A stretch of 64,000 bases of DNA from Fragum whitleyi (GCA_948146395.1 OX411544.1:57093642-57157641); one strand, 5' to 3'. Positions 43,985 through 55,649 are shown, counted from the stretch's first letter. A program made the numbers and translations. Notes: generated from the letters alone by a model not told the origin.

Positions 43985-45480
43985 TAGTGTGGTTCCTTAT
44001 GTACAAAAAAGGGCTCCCGTAGGATTTTCGTGCTGAAATTGATTTTTTGGGTTTAATTGATTGTTTAGGGGTCAAGTAATCGCAAACTATGCGGGTCCAA
44101 ATTTTCTGAGCCCATTCCTCAATTTTATGGGCTCTCAAAGGAGCCCATATGAGCAAAATAGGTATTTTCCTAGAAGAGGGCTCATGAGCTGTGTTTTTTT
44201 CCCTAAAAATGATTTCTTTGGTTTGACTGTATATTAAGTGTAGATTGAAGTTAAAAAAAAATACAAAAATCAATTTTTCAAGGCTAATTTCACCCTTTTA
44301 TGGGCTCCCACAGAGCCCAAAATAGCAATTTTTGTGTTTTTATATTAGTGGGTTAAGGAATAACATCTTGTTTGTTTTGAGTTGTTTTCTTAAGCCCTGT
44401 TTGGTATTAAATGGGGGTTGGCGTTGAAATACTTGAATGTCCATGTTCTCTAGGGTCATTTTAGAATTTGTTTGGGCTCTCATAATAGCCCATATGAGCC
44501 GATTTTTGTGTTTTCCTTAAATAAGATTAAAACTGACAATCCTGTGACTTTTCTTTTCAAATTACGTTCAATACCTAGCGTTGGTTAGTGTTGATGTAAA
44601 TTATTTTTCATTTTTTAACTTCTGATATGCTTTTTGTTTGGCTTTAAAATGAGCCCATATGAAAGGATTTAGGAGTTTTCCAAACTCGCAATTTTTGAAA
44701 AAAAATGGCCCTCTTTATGATGCCTACTTGTACCACAAATGGTACAAATGTATATGAATCAAATTTTCAAAACCCATACAGTACAGATTTAGTGAAAATG
44801 ACATAGTGAATGTGGAATTATATTAAAATGAAATGAAATGAGTGGGAGGAGCGTGTTGAGAATGACTTTTAAGGGAGGTAACATAAACTCGCTAATTGCG
44901 TTCAAAATATCCATTACCTCCCTTTAAATGGTTTGAGAATGAATGAATGGGGCGCCAAGTGAATGATATAGAATGATTTTGTGAGGAATATCTTTCAATT
45001 ACACGATGTTCGTAATTGGCGCTAAATGAAACCCATGAGAGAAGGTTTACTTTTGTGTGTGAGTATTTTTTTTTGTTTGTTTTATTTTGCATAATGCAAA
45101 TAAACGACAGATTGAAATAATGAACGACATATTTCTTAATTTTTTTGGTTTAGTTTTGTTTTCAATGTTGCTCACTCGTACCACACAATGGTATCAATGA
45201 TTTCTTTGAATCGGAAATATTCCGTTTAAATTTCCTAACAATTACCTCACTTTTAATAGATTAAATGGACCCTTAATAAGCCCATATGAATAAACATGGT
45301 TACTTTGCCAACAATTTGGTTCAAGAAAAGATTTCTGAAGAATTACATTTCTGAAGCCTAATGAGTTAATGGACGTGGGTCTCAGTAAAACGTATGTGAA
45401 TCAAATTTTCAAAGCTCATACCTCTTTCATTTGCGCTTAATGAAGCCCATAAGAGCATTTTTGGCATTCTGTAAATTTAC
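43985..45480 (+). repeat. Old tandem repeat with GGGCTC...GAGCCC words
   Basis: Units of roughly 160-190 bp marked by GGGCTCTCAAAGGAGCCCATATGAGC near 44130, with echoes near 44300, 44480, 44655, 45270 and 45430. Each has a short stem GGGCT/AGCCC followed by CATATGAG and a TTTT-rich stretch. Units are strongly diverged. An inserted IR (AGGGAGGTAA / TTACCTCCCT) occupies about 44870-44935. A copy in the opposite orientation is at 48640-48970. ORFs 43908-44273 and 44892-45092 (minus) lie in it and I treat them as shadows. Confidence 0.6.
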
Positions 45481-45639
45481 GACGGAATATGTTGTTTTTT
45501 TTTAATTTTGTATTTTTGCTTTGACATTTATAAGTTCCCACGAATAAAAATCACGTCATATTATTTTTGATAGTTTGTCCGCTTCACTCTGTTTCAAATT
45601 GTTTTACTGCCCTTTAACGTCTCGAGTAAGCTCTATACA

Positions 45640-46023
45640 ATGCAAAGTTTGCTTACGCTTATGAATTTAGAACTGTATCAAACAACAAGTTCATCTATTA
45701 AGATTTGGGTAAGAGTTATAGAAGTGTGCATCAGCTCCCTTCCATCGAAATTTCTATTGAAAGACACACAATTGCTGTTGATACGAGGTTTATACTTACA
45801 GATTATTGAGTCCTTACGGATTGCCATACTTTTAAGCATTCTCGAGCATGCATTTGCAGGCAAAACGCCTGCTTCAGTTAACTACATGTCCCTACTCACA
45901 GACACTCTTATGGAAATGTCTATTAGTATATATCTATTATTCATCTGTTCTGATAAAATTTGCTGCATTTTTAAAACAAATAGTGAATATTCCTTAACAT
46001 CGAGTAAAAGAGGTGATACTTAG
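45640..46023 (+). other. 127-codon ORF, function and reality uncertain
   Basis: The longest plus-strand ORF in the window that is not explained by a visible repeat. The protein is Leu/Ile/Ser-rich without a recognisable motif, and the minus strand is also partly open over the same segment (45678-45863, with an IRKDSIICKYKPRINSN stretch that reads no worse). No signal peptide or splice logic is clear. It could be a relic of a transposon or chance in AT-rich DNA. Confidence 0.2.
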
Positions 46024-46238
46024 ATGCATGCATACGGTTTGCAACGCTTTTTACAGTTAAAATCTTGTAACGTATATAGTTATATTATCTTTTATCTATC
46101 TGGTTTAATTTTTCATAGAAATCAGTTACCAAAAATTCATGTCATTTACAACAACTTTATCATTTCAACTTGTTATGACATGCTATAATCGCTAAACAGG
46201 TGCATTTATGTCTATAAATGAAACATGAGACCAAATTA

Positions 46239-46454
46239 AAGTGGTGTCCGTGGTCTAGAGGAAGAGCGTCGGCCTCTTGACCCAAAGGTCCTGAGTTTGA
46301 TTCCCGGGAGGGGCTATGGATCTTGGTTCTTTCAATGGCCCACATGTTCGGCGAGAGTACTGGTTAATTTTCCAGGAAGCAGAATCGAGAGGGATTAATT
46401 AAGTTGTAAGAACTTGTTTCCCAATCGATGTTAAATAAATAGGTTTAAACCTAA
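46239..46454 (+). mobile_element. tRNA-derived SINE, second family (S2)
   Basis: A tRNA-like head at about 46241-46318 with GTGGTCTAGAGGAAGAGC (box A) and GAGTTTGATTCCC (box B), followed by a body of about 130 bp and an AAATAAATAGG tail. ACCAAATTA before (46230-46238) and after (46455-46463) is a likely 9-bp target duplication. Because of the body and the mismatched anticodon stem I do not call it a functional tRNA. The minus-strand ORF 46160-46345 is its shadow. Confidence 0.75.
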
Positions 46455-46463
46455 ACCAAATTA

Positions 46464-47030
46464 TATGAATCCGCCATTTTAATGTATGCACGATATTGGA
46501 TGCCTGTTAAATTACATCGGCTTTTAATGAATCTGAACAGTATAGGATTCTTAAATGATGAACAAGCCCAATTACGATCAAAATAACAGTAATCTGTGTA
46601 CATGTTATCTTGCAGATTTGAATTATACCTTGCTGCCTCGGGAAATGCATGTTTGGTAAAGAACATCATTGGGCATGGCCATCTGATTCTTGTTTTAATT
46701 TTGAAACCTTCCTAGTGCAAACGAAAGCCCTTGAAAATGTCCCTATACAATGGATGCGTGTAGGCATTGAGGGTTTGTTAAAGTAGGGACTTTCTTGCTG
46801 ACCATATGTATATACTAGGTTATGCATATCAAGATAATGATTACCGGTATTTACTTTAATACCACGGAGAAAATATCAGACTAAGGCAAAGCGAGGCTGC
46901 TCTAGTATTGCTTGATTCACAAAATTGAAGAAAAAAAATTTGGAATGTTTTCTATGGCAGAGATGCTTCAAAGAAATAAGAATATACTAACAGTTTTCCT
47001 AAGTGTATAGGTTGAAAATTAATATTGAAC
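46464..47030. other. No recognised feature
   Basis: No shared repeat or credible exon; ORF 46451-46669 (minus) is unsupported. Confidence 0.35.
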
Positions 47031-47034
47031 AACC

Positions 47035-47211
47035 ATGAGATTAGATATGAACGGACATTTTTATTTCCGCTTTAAGTGCATAACTCCTAAGGAGACGGAC
47101 TTTGACCAACTAGTTTTCATTGGTCATACAAGCGAAGAGGTAAATGCATCTTGGAAATCACCAACAATAAGTATGTTGTTTTGGTTTGGAAGACTTGTGA
47201 AACATGTATAG
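47035..47211 (+). other. Short ORF with protein-like composition
   Basis: A 58-codon ATG-to-stop frame: MRLDMNGHFYFRFK, then CITPKETDFDQLVFIGHTSEE, a possible donor GTAAAT after the second Glu, then about 23 more codons. The first part has a more balanced composition than random AT-rich frames. There is no usable acceptor or upstream frame. It may be a fragment of a gene or transposon protein, or chance. Confidence 0.2.
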
Positions 47212-48635
47212 TGATAAGGAAAAATCCTTTAAGCCAAAACAGAACAAAAAATTAATGGTTTGTGTTACCAGTCATTTTAAATAAGACCCACAAGAACGGG
47301 TCGATAACATTGAAAATTTTAAACTTTGATTTATTAATGAAACTTTTAAGTCATGGAAGCAGCTTCTGTGATCATAGAAAAATATTATCATTCTTTGCAC
47401 TGAGTCTCTTGACTATTTCTATACGAAACAATGATGACAGTAAGTGTGGCAACTGAAAAGAAGATATAGTACAGTGATCGTGAAGGTCAGAACACTCATG
47501 ATGACCATGTTACAGATCGAGTAATTGTCTCCATCAGTAAAATTGTCAAGAAATTGTGTTTCTTATTTGACAAAAAAAGTTTAATTCTCCTTTTTGACTT
47601 TACACCTCTCCACTATCTTGTATCTTACAGTAAAGACAAATCTATCAGTAAAAAGGGTGTGTTGACCATGGCTGTATGCTTAAAGCTACTCTTTCATAGT
47701 TCATCTTCATAGAACAAATACACACCTGGTTCATAAATTAAGAAATTTGTGCATTTTCCGATGTTTAAGAATCGCACATGGGTATGGCACTAACAACAAC
47801 TCATTTCAAAAAATTGTAGCTTGAATGTTCGAATCGGCAAGGTCAGTGACGAACCAATCTTTTTATATCCAGTCTATTAATAACGAAATTGTTAAGTTTC
47901 ATGTATAATGTTTCATTTATTGATATGAAGTTCCCCAATTGACAAATAACTCAACCTTTACCTTTGATAGAATTGAACAAACAGACGGAGTTGCAGGCGT
48001 AAATAGTTGACTCAAAATTTAAGAATTATCTTTTAGGCGTTAGTAGTTGCTTTATTTTTTCAGAATGGAATTCCGCTAAATTTAGGAATGTCTGTCTTTT
48101 TTTCTTGCCTCACAAGATCGAATCATTTTGTTGTAGAATTTTTTACACGCTAAAGTCATAATTTCCAATTAATTAATAAAAATATCAAAAATTGCATTTC
48201 CAAATATGTGAAAGAGCAGATTTAATATAGAAAGTTTGATACTGTCGACCGGGTTACATATTTTAGGTATTTTCGACTACAATTATTTTAGTCTTATGTA
48301 AGAAAGCTTCAAACTATAGATTAGTTCCTTCATATATTTGGAGGATATTCAAACCAGCACATCATGTGTTGGCTTTGAATATTTGATTGATGATTTTTTT
48401 TCTTTCTTTCTCTTTTTTTTTAAATTCTACCCTCATCATAACCCTACTTAATTTAATGAGGCTAGAGAATTGCTTAAGACAAGAAATTGATTTCCCCCAC
48501 CCATTATTAGGCAAAGTATTAAGAGAATTTTGATCAACAAATAAAGAATCATTTACAGCAATTTTGGTACCAATTAACACCCTTAGAAGTGCCATTGTTC
48601 TGAAAACCCATTATCATGGAGAACAAGAGAACATG
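47212..48635. other. Large stretch without recognised features
   Basis: Poly-T tracts (about 48395-48420) and AT-rich unique sequence. ORFs 47262-47456 and 48362-48595 have no support. Confidence 0.4.
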
Positions 48636-48639
48636 GACT

Positions 48640-48970
48640 TGCAAATATTTCAATGCCAACCAACACTTTATACCAAATAGAGCTTAAGAAATCATCTCTA
48701 AACAAAAAAAAAATGTTTTTCCTAAACCCATTAATATGAAACAGCCAAAATTGCTATATTGCCTGCTCTGTAAGAGCCCAAAGATAATGGAAAAGCTTTT
48801 GAAAAATGGGTAACTGTATTTTGTAAAATATTTTAACACTAAATACATTGTTAAACTAAAGGAAACATTTAAGAAGAAAAGCAAAATGCCTTTCCCGAAC
48901 CTAGTATTAGGAAAATATCCACTTAGCCCATATTGGCTCCTTTGAGAGCCCATAAAATCGGGAAACGGAC
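48640..48970 (-). repeat. GGGCTC/GAGCCC repeat, opposite orientation
   Basis: GCTCTGTAAGAGCCCAAAG near 48768 and GGCTCCTTTGAGAGCCCAT near 48937 are complementary to the words in 43985-45480; AAACATTTAAGAAGAAAAG and CCTAAACCCATTAATATG recur between them. This is the inverse copy of the same old tandem family. ORF 48684-49031 (minus) is a shadow. Confidence 0.5.
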
Positions 48971-48974
48971 CCGA

Positions 48975-49197
48975 AAAATCCATGTTTTTCATTGGATCAA
49001 AATTTCTTGAACAACTTTGAAAGAGGGTCACCCAAGGATCATTCCTGTGAAGTTTGGTTGAAATTCATCTGGTAGTTCCTGAGGAGAAGATTTTTAAAGA
49101 AAAGGTTTACGTCCAGACGCACAGACGCATGGAAGGACGCACGATGGACACAACACCATGACAAAAGCCCCAGTGGCTTTCAGCCAATGGAGCTAAA
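48975..49197 (+). mobile_element. 3' fragment of a tandem-repeat element (E7 family)
   Basis: Nearly identical to the last unit and tail of E7 (52669-52893): TTCATTGGATCAAAATTTC, TTGAACAACTTTGAAAGAGGG, GTAGTTCCTGAGGAGAAG, a CGCACAGACGCATGGAAGG microsatellite, and the hairpin GCCCCAGTGGCTTTCAGCC with GAGCTAAAA. It joins the inverse GGGCTC repeat directly, so it is probably a 5'-truncated insertion. Confidence 0.7.
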
Positions 49198-49400
49198 AAC
49201 AAAGCACTGCACTTCTCTTCAATGAGATCTATCCACATATCATGATTCTAGCTTGCATACTCTCTGAGATATACTCCATACAAGAAAGGTCAACGTATGG
49301 ACTGACCGACAGATTGACGATCGACAGACCTACCGACAAACCTACAAGTGCAAACCGCAAAGCATTAATATACGTTCTCTTCTTAGAAGAGAAGCATGAT
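49198..49400 (+). repeat. Dispersed repeat, family G
   Basis: CACTGCACTTCTCTTCAATG, TCTAGCTTGCATACTCTCTGAG, ATATACTCC, GACCGACAGATTGACG, and the end TTCTCTTCTTAGAAGAGAAGC as a hairpin. The plus-strand ORF 49242-49499 covers it and the start of E8 and is a shadow. Confidence 0.65.
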
Positions 49401-49436
49401 TATGGTTTATTTTACAGGAGCAAACTCAAGACATTG

Positions 49437-50727
49437 CAACAACAAGAGTGCCATAGTCACAAAATACGCCGCCACTTTGCTGCTGTTTCACAAAAATAAT
49501 TGTAGACACTACGTATTTTGACAGAACCAAATTGAAAATGACCAAGTTTCATTTAAATCAAGACAAAAAGTTAGGAGGAGTTGCCTTCACAAGGCTGTAA
49601 TTTCAATAAGCCCCAGGCACTAAGTTTTAAGGGGACATAATTCAGGGAAATAAATGAGCCATAAAATCCTTGATCCATGTACATCTACAAATTATGGTGA
49701 TGACATTGACCAAGTTTCATTTAAATAAAGACAAAAAGTAAGGAGGAGTTGTGTTCAAAAGGCTGCAATTTCAATAAGTCCTAGATACTAAGTTTTAAGG
49801 GGGCATAATTTAGGGTAAAATTAATAAACCATAAAATCCTTACTTCATGCTCATCTACCAATTCCGGTTATAACATCCACCAAGTTTCATTTAGATCCAG
49901 CCAGAAACTTAGGAAGAGTTGCATTCACAAGGTTGCAATTTCAATAAGCCCCAGAGACTAAATTTTAAGGGGGCATAACTGAAGCAATAAGCCCCAGAGA
50001 CTAAGTTTTAAAGGGGCATAACTCAGGCTAAAATCAACGAACCATAAAATCCTTACTTCATGCACATATACCAATTGAGGTGATAACATTGACCAAGTTT
50101 CAAGAAGATCCAGCCAGAAACTTAGGAGGAGTTGCGTTGACAAGAAAAGTGGACCAAGAGACTACTTTTTTAAGGGGCATAACTCAGGCAAAAATCATCG
50201 AACCATAAAATCATTCCTTCATGCTAATCTACCAATTGAGATAATTACATTGACCAAGTGACAAGAAGATCAAGCCAGAAACTTAGGAGGAGTTGCGTTG
50301 ACAAGAAAAGTGGACCCAGAGACTAAGTTATCAAGGGGCATAACTCAGGCAAAAATCAACGAACCGTAAAACCCTTCCTTCATGCACATCTACCAATTGA
50401 GGTGATTACATTGACCAAGTTTCAAGAAGATCCAGCAAAAAACTTAGGAGGAGTTGCGTTGACAAGAAAAGTGGACCCAGAGACTAAGTTATCAAGGGGC
50501 ATAACTCAGGCAAAAATCAATGAACCGTAAAATCCTTCCTTCATGCACATCTACCAATTGAGGTGATAATATTGACCAAGTTTCAAGAAGATCCGACCAG
50601 TAGTTTAGGAGGAGTTGCGTTGACAAGAAAAGTGGACGGACATACGGACGGACGGATGGACGGACGGACAGACGGAGAAGATGACGGCAATATACATCCG
50701 CCTCCGGCGGCGTATAATAAAAAATTC
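49437..50727 (+). mobile_element. Tandem-repeat element E8 (ATACGCCGCC family)
   Basis: The left end AACAACAAGAGTGCCATAG leads to ATACGCCGCC at 49464-49473; the right end carries the inverse GGCGGCGTAT at 50706-50715, inside a hairpin CCGCCTCCGGCGG. The centre has about seven units; the last four have an exact 161-bp period (GTTGCG at 50131, 50292, 50453, 50614), with AAGTTTCAAGAAGATCCAGC, AACTTAGGAGGAGTTGCG and GGGGCATAACTCAGGC. A GGAC microsatellite (50636-50680) precedes the hairpin, and the element ends AATAAAAAA. It is non-coding. Confidence 0.8.
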
Positions 50728-51310
50728 TAGTACCTAAAATTTAAAAATTGTGCATCTCTTTTAGAAGCCAACAATGGTAAAAGAAGGAATCCCACTGTAA
50801 AATTTATTGATCTCTGTTGGAATTATGAAGAAAAGGTTTAAAAAAAATGTTTAAGTATTTTTTTTTTTCATTCAGTTTTGAAAAAAACCCACCAGAAACA
50901 GACAGCAAAAACTGACAGGAGCCAGCCATATGCCCATGATCAACCAATGTAGGGGAACATATAGGTCAGAAGATAAAGTACAAAATGATGAAAGTTTACA
51001 TCATCACAAAGTAGCTACTTTTATTTATTGATAAGGGACACAATTAATTCAAATGACAGTTTTTTCATTGTTTTTAGTATGGATAGTTCATGTAAAGTTT
51101 AAATGTACCAATTGAGCATGTATGTTACATTTTCAACAATTTTGTAGGTGCATGATGGATATACACTGAGAAGCTTAGACAACCACAAAATGCAATTAAA
51201 ATTCTAACTGTCCGCCTGAAGAAGGATAATGAGTGTATTCTGTCTAAAGACTCACAGGCTGGACAGAGACTTTGCTTTGCACACAACTTACTACTTCTTT
51301 AAAAGGGAAA
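50728..51310. other. No recognised feature
   Basis: AT-rich sequence between E8 and family H; nothing supported. Confidence 0.35.
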
Positions 51311-51314
51311 TAAT

Positions 51315-51565
51315 TTGTACAACAAGGTGTCACAAGATGCACACTTTACACAGCTGGATATCCAAGTATTAAAAACAACAAAGGGAAATAACACAAAAAT
51401 TAAGCTAGGTAGAGTCAAGATTCTTGCAAACTCTGTAATCATAAAAGGATAATAAATGCCGAATTCAACTTAATCAAAGAAAAGGTGACAGAGTTATGAT
51501 CCAGACCAAGATTTGTCTGAACACTAGATGCCCAGACACCATGGGTTGTCACAAAATACTTCCTG
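51315..51565 (+). repeat. Dispersed repeat, family H, second copy
   Basis: Matches 24785-25060: GTGTCACAAGATGC, CAGCTGGATATCCAAGTA, AACAAAGGGAAATAAC, TTAAGCTAGGTAGAG, AAAGGTGACAGAGTTATG, ACACCATGGGTTGTCAC. The minus-strand ORF 51439-51678 is its shadow. Confidence 0.65.
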
Positions 51566-51857
51566 TCTTTTAACGGGCCTATTAAAATGCATTTAGAGTA
51601 AATCCCCTTGAAAGGTTGTTCTCTTGATAGTGATATTAAAGGTCCATTAAATGAATCACTTATTACCAGTAATAACACAAAATATCAAAATTTTGGACCA
51701 AGGATTACAAGAATGATGGAGGCTATACCATTATCTTTGCTTTTCTCTGAAAACAGGTGTACTAAAAATCTGTACTAAATATGGTTATACTCCTGTCTGT
51801 TTTGGCTGTGTTAAATTATATAGTAAATTGGCACGTTTTGACATTCTGTAGCTCTTT

Positions 51858-52893
51858 TAAACTAGAAAGCCATGAATGGCTTGAGCCGCTCCACAGGCTT
51901 GAAATTCTTGTAATAGCAAATCTAAGTTTTAACCAGATTTTTAGATATTTTGGGTTCTACTGATGTTGAAATGATTTTAAAAATTTCCACTATTATAACA
52001 TATAGAGAAATAACCTCCGCCCATAAAAGACATATTTTTCATCAAAATAATTTTTGGCTGAATGATAATGGATCACCATAGGATCATACTAATGAAGTTT
52101 GATTGATATCTATCTGTTAGATTCTGAGAAAATGATTTTCAAAGTTTCCACTATATAACATATAGAGAAATGACCTCCGCCCATAAAATAAATATTTTTC
52201 ATTCGATCACAAAAATTTTTGGTAGACTGATAAAGAATCACTCAAGAAGCATTCCAGTGAAATTTGGTTGATATCCATCACTTACATTCTGAAAAAATGA
52301 TTTTCAAAGTTTCCACTATATAACATATAGTGAAATGACCTCTGCTCATAAAATACATATTTTTCATCCGATCACAATAATTTTTAAAAGACTGATAAAG
52401 GGTCATCCAAGGACCCTTCAAATAAAATTTGGTTGATATCTATCAGTTACATTCTGAGAAAATGATTTACAAAGTTTCCACTATATAACATATAGAGAAA
52501 TGACCTCAGCCCATAAAATACATATTTTTCATCTGATCACAATAATTTTTTGTAGACTGGTAAATAGTCACTTAAGGATCATTCATGTAAAATTTAATTG
52601 GTATCCATTGATTAGAACCTGAGAAAAGTCAATTTTTACCATATTTGGAAATTAGCCACGCCCATTAAATCCATGTTTTTCATTGGATCAAAATTTCTTG
52701 AACAACTTTGAAAGAGGGTCACCCAAGGATCATTCCTGTGAAGTTTGGTTGAAATCCATGCAGTAGTTTCTGAGGAGAAGATTTTTAAAGTAAAAGTTTA
52801 CGACCGGACGCACGGACGCACGTACGGACGGACGCACGACGGACACAACACCATGACAATAGCCCCAGTGGCTTTCAGCCAGTGGAGCTAAAA
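51858..52893 (+). mobile_element. Tandem-repeat element E7 (AAGCCATGAATGGCTT family)
   Basis: Left end AAACTAGAAAGCC, a palindrome AAGCCATGAATGGCTT, then GCCGCTCCAC. Four units of about 175 bp (about 51965-52660) carry TTTCCACTATATAACATATAG, AGAAATGACCTCCGCCC, ATAAAATACATATTTTTCAT and TTTGGTTGATATCCATC. A final shared unit follows, then CGGACGCACGGACGCACG repeats, and a hairpin at 52851-52888 (GCCCCAGTGGCTTTCAGCC, AGTGGAGCTAAAA). The left GCTCCAC is the inverse of the right GTGGAGC. Confidence 0.75.
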
Positions 52894-54395
52894 ACTAATT
52901 TGGGCTAAATAACTTTGTGTGGCTGAAAGAGCAATATATGTTCTTGCATATCAGCCCCAGAAAACAGTACCTTGCAGGATAACTTTTTTCACAATTTTTC
53001 ATTGCGCACAACTACCCTCAAAATTCTCTTGGTACGAAAGTGTATGTCAACTCTGGTACCTCCATCAAAGGTCAGGCTCCAAGAAAAAGTAGTTCGCAAC
53101 TAATTTCATTTAATCCTATGCATGAAATGTAGCAGAGGTCTGGCACTTAGCTGAACCTCATTTCAAGCCCTTTACTGTTATTTAAACATTAAAACAGTGT
53201 GGCAAAAGGAGCATATCATTTTTCTAACCGGACTATTTGAGGGTACAACGACCTAGAAAGTAAATTGTGACCGGAGCGGATCCATATCCGAATTACCCCC
53301 TAAATCTGAAAGCTCTGATAGAATCCAGAGTTGTAAAAATGCACATTTCTCTTAAAAAGGGGTTGAGCAAGATAATGCCATGTGATTCTGTACAGATAAG
53401 CAACAGTGGTTTAGTCAGGGCAAGGATTAAGGCGTAAAACTGATAAGCCACAGAAAGTACATGGTGAGTTTTACGTCATTAGCAGGTAACCACTGATAAA
53501 GAGGTTATGATGCGTGATGCTGTAATGACGGTTGAGGTATGGTCTAATTTTCCAGGCTTCTGTGCCATATCTTGATCAGATGAATTCACTTGATTTCATT
53601 CATCCCTTTTTTCTCTGTAATTGGTTCTCCATTAAGTTTTTTATTCTAATTGAATAGAAATAAGTGACCCCTTTGCAAATCAATTGGTCAGCAAAATCCA
53701 TAAGTGCCAAGATATTTCGGAAGGAAATAGGCATGAGTTTTGCAATGACCCCTGGATATAATCCTTAATCCATTCCAAAAACCTCTTTTTTTGACATCCC
53801 TTTATAAACTGGCATCCTTCAAAAAAAAAAGAAAATTTGGAAACCATCTAAGAAAATGAAGAAATTTCTTTATAGAACTAATTTCTGTGTTTCCCACAAT
53901 ATTGTCAACCCGAAGACAAAGAAATATAATTTACTGTTATCAGTTTGAAATTGCTGTTTGCTACTGCTTTGAAATTAGTTCAGTCTAAAACTTTGTCATC
54001 TGGTAACAGATTGATTCTGGATCAAGAATCTTTATTTCAAAATGATTTGCTTGGGTTGGGAGCTGATTTTTTTGCCAGGCAATCTGACTTAAATGTACAT
54101 GTACTAAGGTTAGATCAGATATTTTACTATCATGTTTTTATGTGAACAGTTTTAATGTGATTCTTATAAAATAGGAGACATATTTGATATCTTTTGACAT
54201 ACATCATTTTTCTCTTTTCTTATCTATAATTTTAGATATGAATTTTAAACGAACACATAATATCCATGACTTCCAAATTATTTTGATGAGAAAGTAAAAA
54301 AAATAACAGAAACACATCTTTCATCTTGTTTTTTGGCAAGCAAAATGTAGATATTTTTTTTTTGTGAGGAAGTGATGAAAAACTTAACACACACT
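52894..54395. other. Unassigned sequence
   Basis: No repeat shared elsewhere in the window and no credible exon. ORF 53945-54145 (plus) has no splice or domain support. Confidence 0.4.
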
Positions 54396-54399
54396 CAAA

Positions 54400-54947
54400 T
54401 ACAGTACACTTGTATTAAGTAACCACTCACAGGACCACCAAAAAGTGGTCACTTAAGAGAATGGTCACTTAAAAATTAAAAAAAAATAAATGTCATTTAG
54501 CAATGTTATCCAAACTCATTAGAATCGTCTCAATGTATCTAAAAATCAGAACGTTTTACAATCATTTACAGACCAAAAAAGCCCCTTTTCTAGAATATAG
54601 CGTAATGAACAAGGTTTTTCTTTGATAATGGTCGAAATAAAAACAAAAGCCATGTGGAATATGGCCATTCCCTTCCATCAGAGATCGGTAGTAAACTTAA
54701 GCCTAATCAAAGGACAATAACTCCATAATTATGCAAGCAAGAGTTGAAGTTCTTGTGCACTGCACTTCTCCTCCACGAGAACTATCAACCTATAAAGTTT
54801 CAAGTTGACAGCTTTTATACTTTAGGAGATATGCTCCTGACAAGTTTAGTGCCTGAATGACCAAGACCATTACTATATCCCCTTTGCCGAACGGTGGGGG
54901 ACGATAAGTGCTTTATAGAAGTGGTTGCTGGAGCACAATTGACTGTA
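54400..54947. mobile_element. MITE family Q, interrupted by a family G repeat
   Basis: Left TACAGTACACTTGTATTAAG, ACCACCAAAAAGTGGTCAC and CATTAGAATCGTCTCAAT match 40915-41266; the right end CTTTATAGAAGTGGTTGCTGG, AGCACAATTGACTGTA closes the element. Between about 54655 and 54905 lies a family G copy (GAAGTTCTTGTGCACTGC, AAGTTTCAAGTTGACAGC, GGAGATATGCTCCTGAC, hairpin CCCTTTGCCGAACGGTGGGGG). Confidence 0.65.
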
Positions 54948-55050
54948 CTATTACATCTAATATCATTGTTGGGAGACCACTATGCGGTATCTATGAAGTT
55001 GTAGATATAACATAGTGCTTGTCCAACAGCTCTTTACAAATGATATTTTG

Positions 55051-55122
55051 AGGGATCAGTGCAGAACTATTGTAAGTGCCTATAAATATATAGGCACTTA
55101 CAAAAGTGTTGCAATGACCCCT
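55051..55122. mobile_element. Palindromic MITE, family P, copy 5
   Basis: AGGGATCAGTGCAGAACTATT, GTAAGTGCCTATAAATATA, TAGGCACTTACAAAAGTG, TTGCAATGACCCCT: the arms are inverse of each other over the whole length with a few mismatches. This copy best shows the outer AGGGGTCAGTGCA arm. Confidence 0.85.
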
Positions 55123-55152
55123 AGATTTACCTTCCTATCTCCTTTTTGACCA

Positions 55153-55374
55153 CTTCATAGTCTTTTCTCCTGAAAGTTATCCATACCACGAATGTACAAA
55201 AGGAGTACAAAGTCTGAAAATACAAAATTGCCCTATTACACACATTTAATAGAGACTATTAAAGGCCTTCATAGTCTTTTCTCCTGAAAGTTATCCATAC
55301 CACGAATGTACAAAAGGAGTACAAAGTCTGAAAAATAAAAAGTTGCCCTGTTACACACATTTAACCCTTTGCTG
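55153..55374. repeat. 114-bp tandem duplication ending at a piggyBac-like target
   Basis: CTTCATAGTCTTTTCTCCTG, AAAGTTATCCATACCACG, AATGTACAAAAGGAGTAC and TTACACACATTTAA occur at 55153-55257 and again from 55267, nearly identical. The second copy stops exactly at the TTAA where the MITE at 55371 begins. Confidence 0.85.
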
Positions 55375-55589
55375 TTTAATCCCTGCTTTTTATGTGCCTG
55401 TGATTTTATGATTGAGAAAACATTGTGAAAGAAGACGAAATTGCTTCTGACAAGCAATTTCTTCTTTTTCCACACATTTTTCTGTCCTACTGTATGGTTA
55501 TTTTTCAAATTAAATCCACTTTAAAGTTTCGTCTGCAAAACCTTTGAATTTGGACAGGTCCAAAATTTTGTAAAACAGGAAAGGGTTAA
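55371..55589 (-). mobile_element. piggyBac-like MITE, family B, inverted copy
   Basis: TTAACCCTTTGCTGTTT at the left and AAACAGGAAAGGGTTAA at the right; the interior is the reverse complement of 25102-25330, including the GACAAGCAATTTCTTC hairpin. The minus-strand ORF 55269-55508 is a shadow. Confidence 0.85.
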
Positions 55590-55649
55590 GGAAATGAAAA
55601 GATTCAACACTGTTGGCACCTACAATAGTTTTGTCCTAATCAAAAGATT

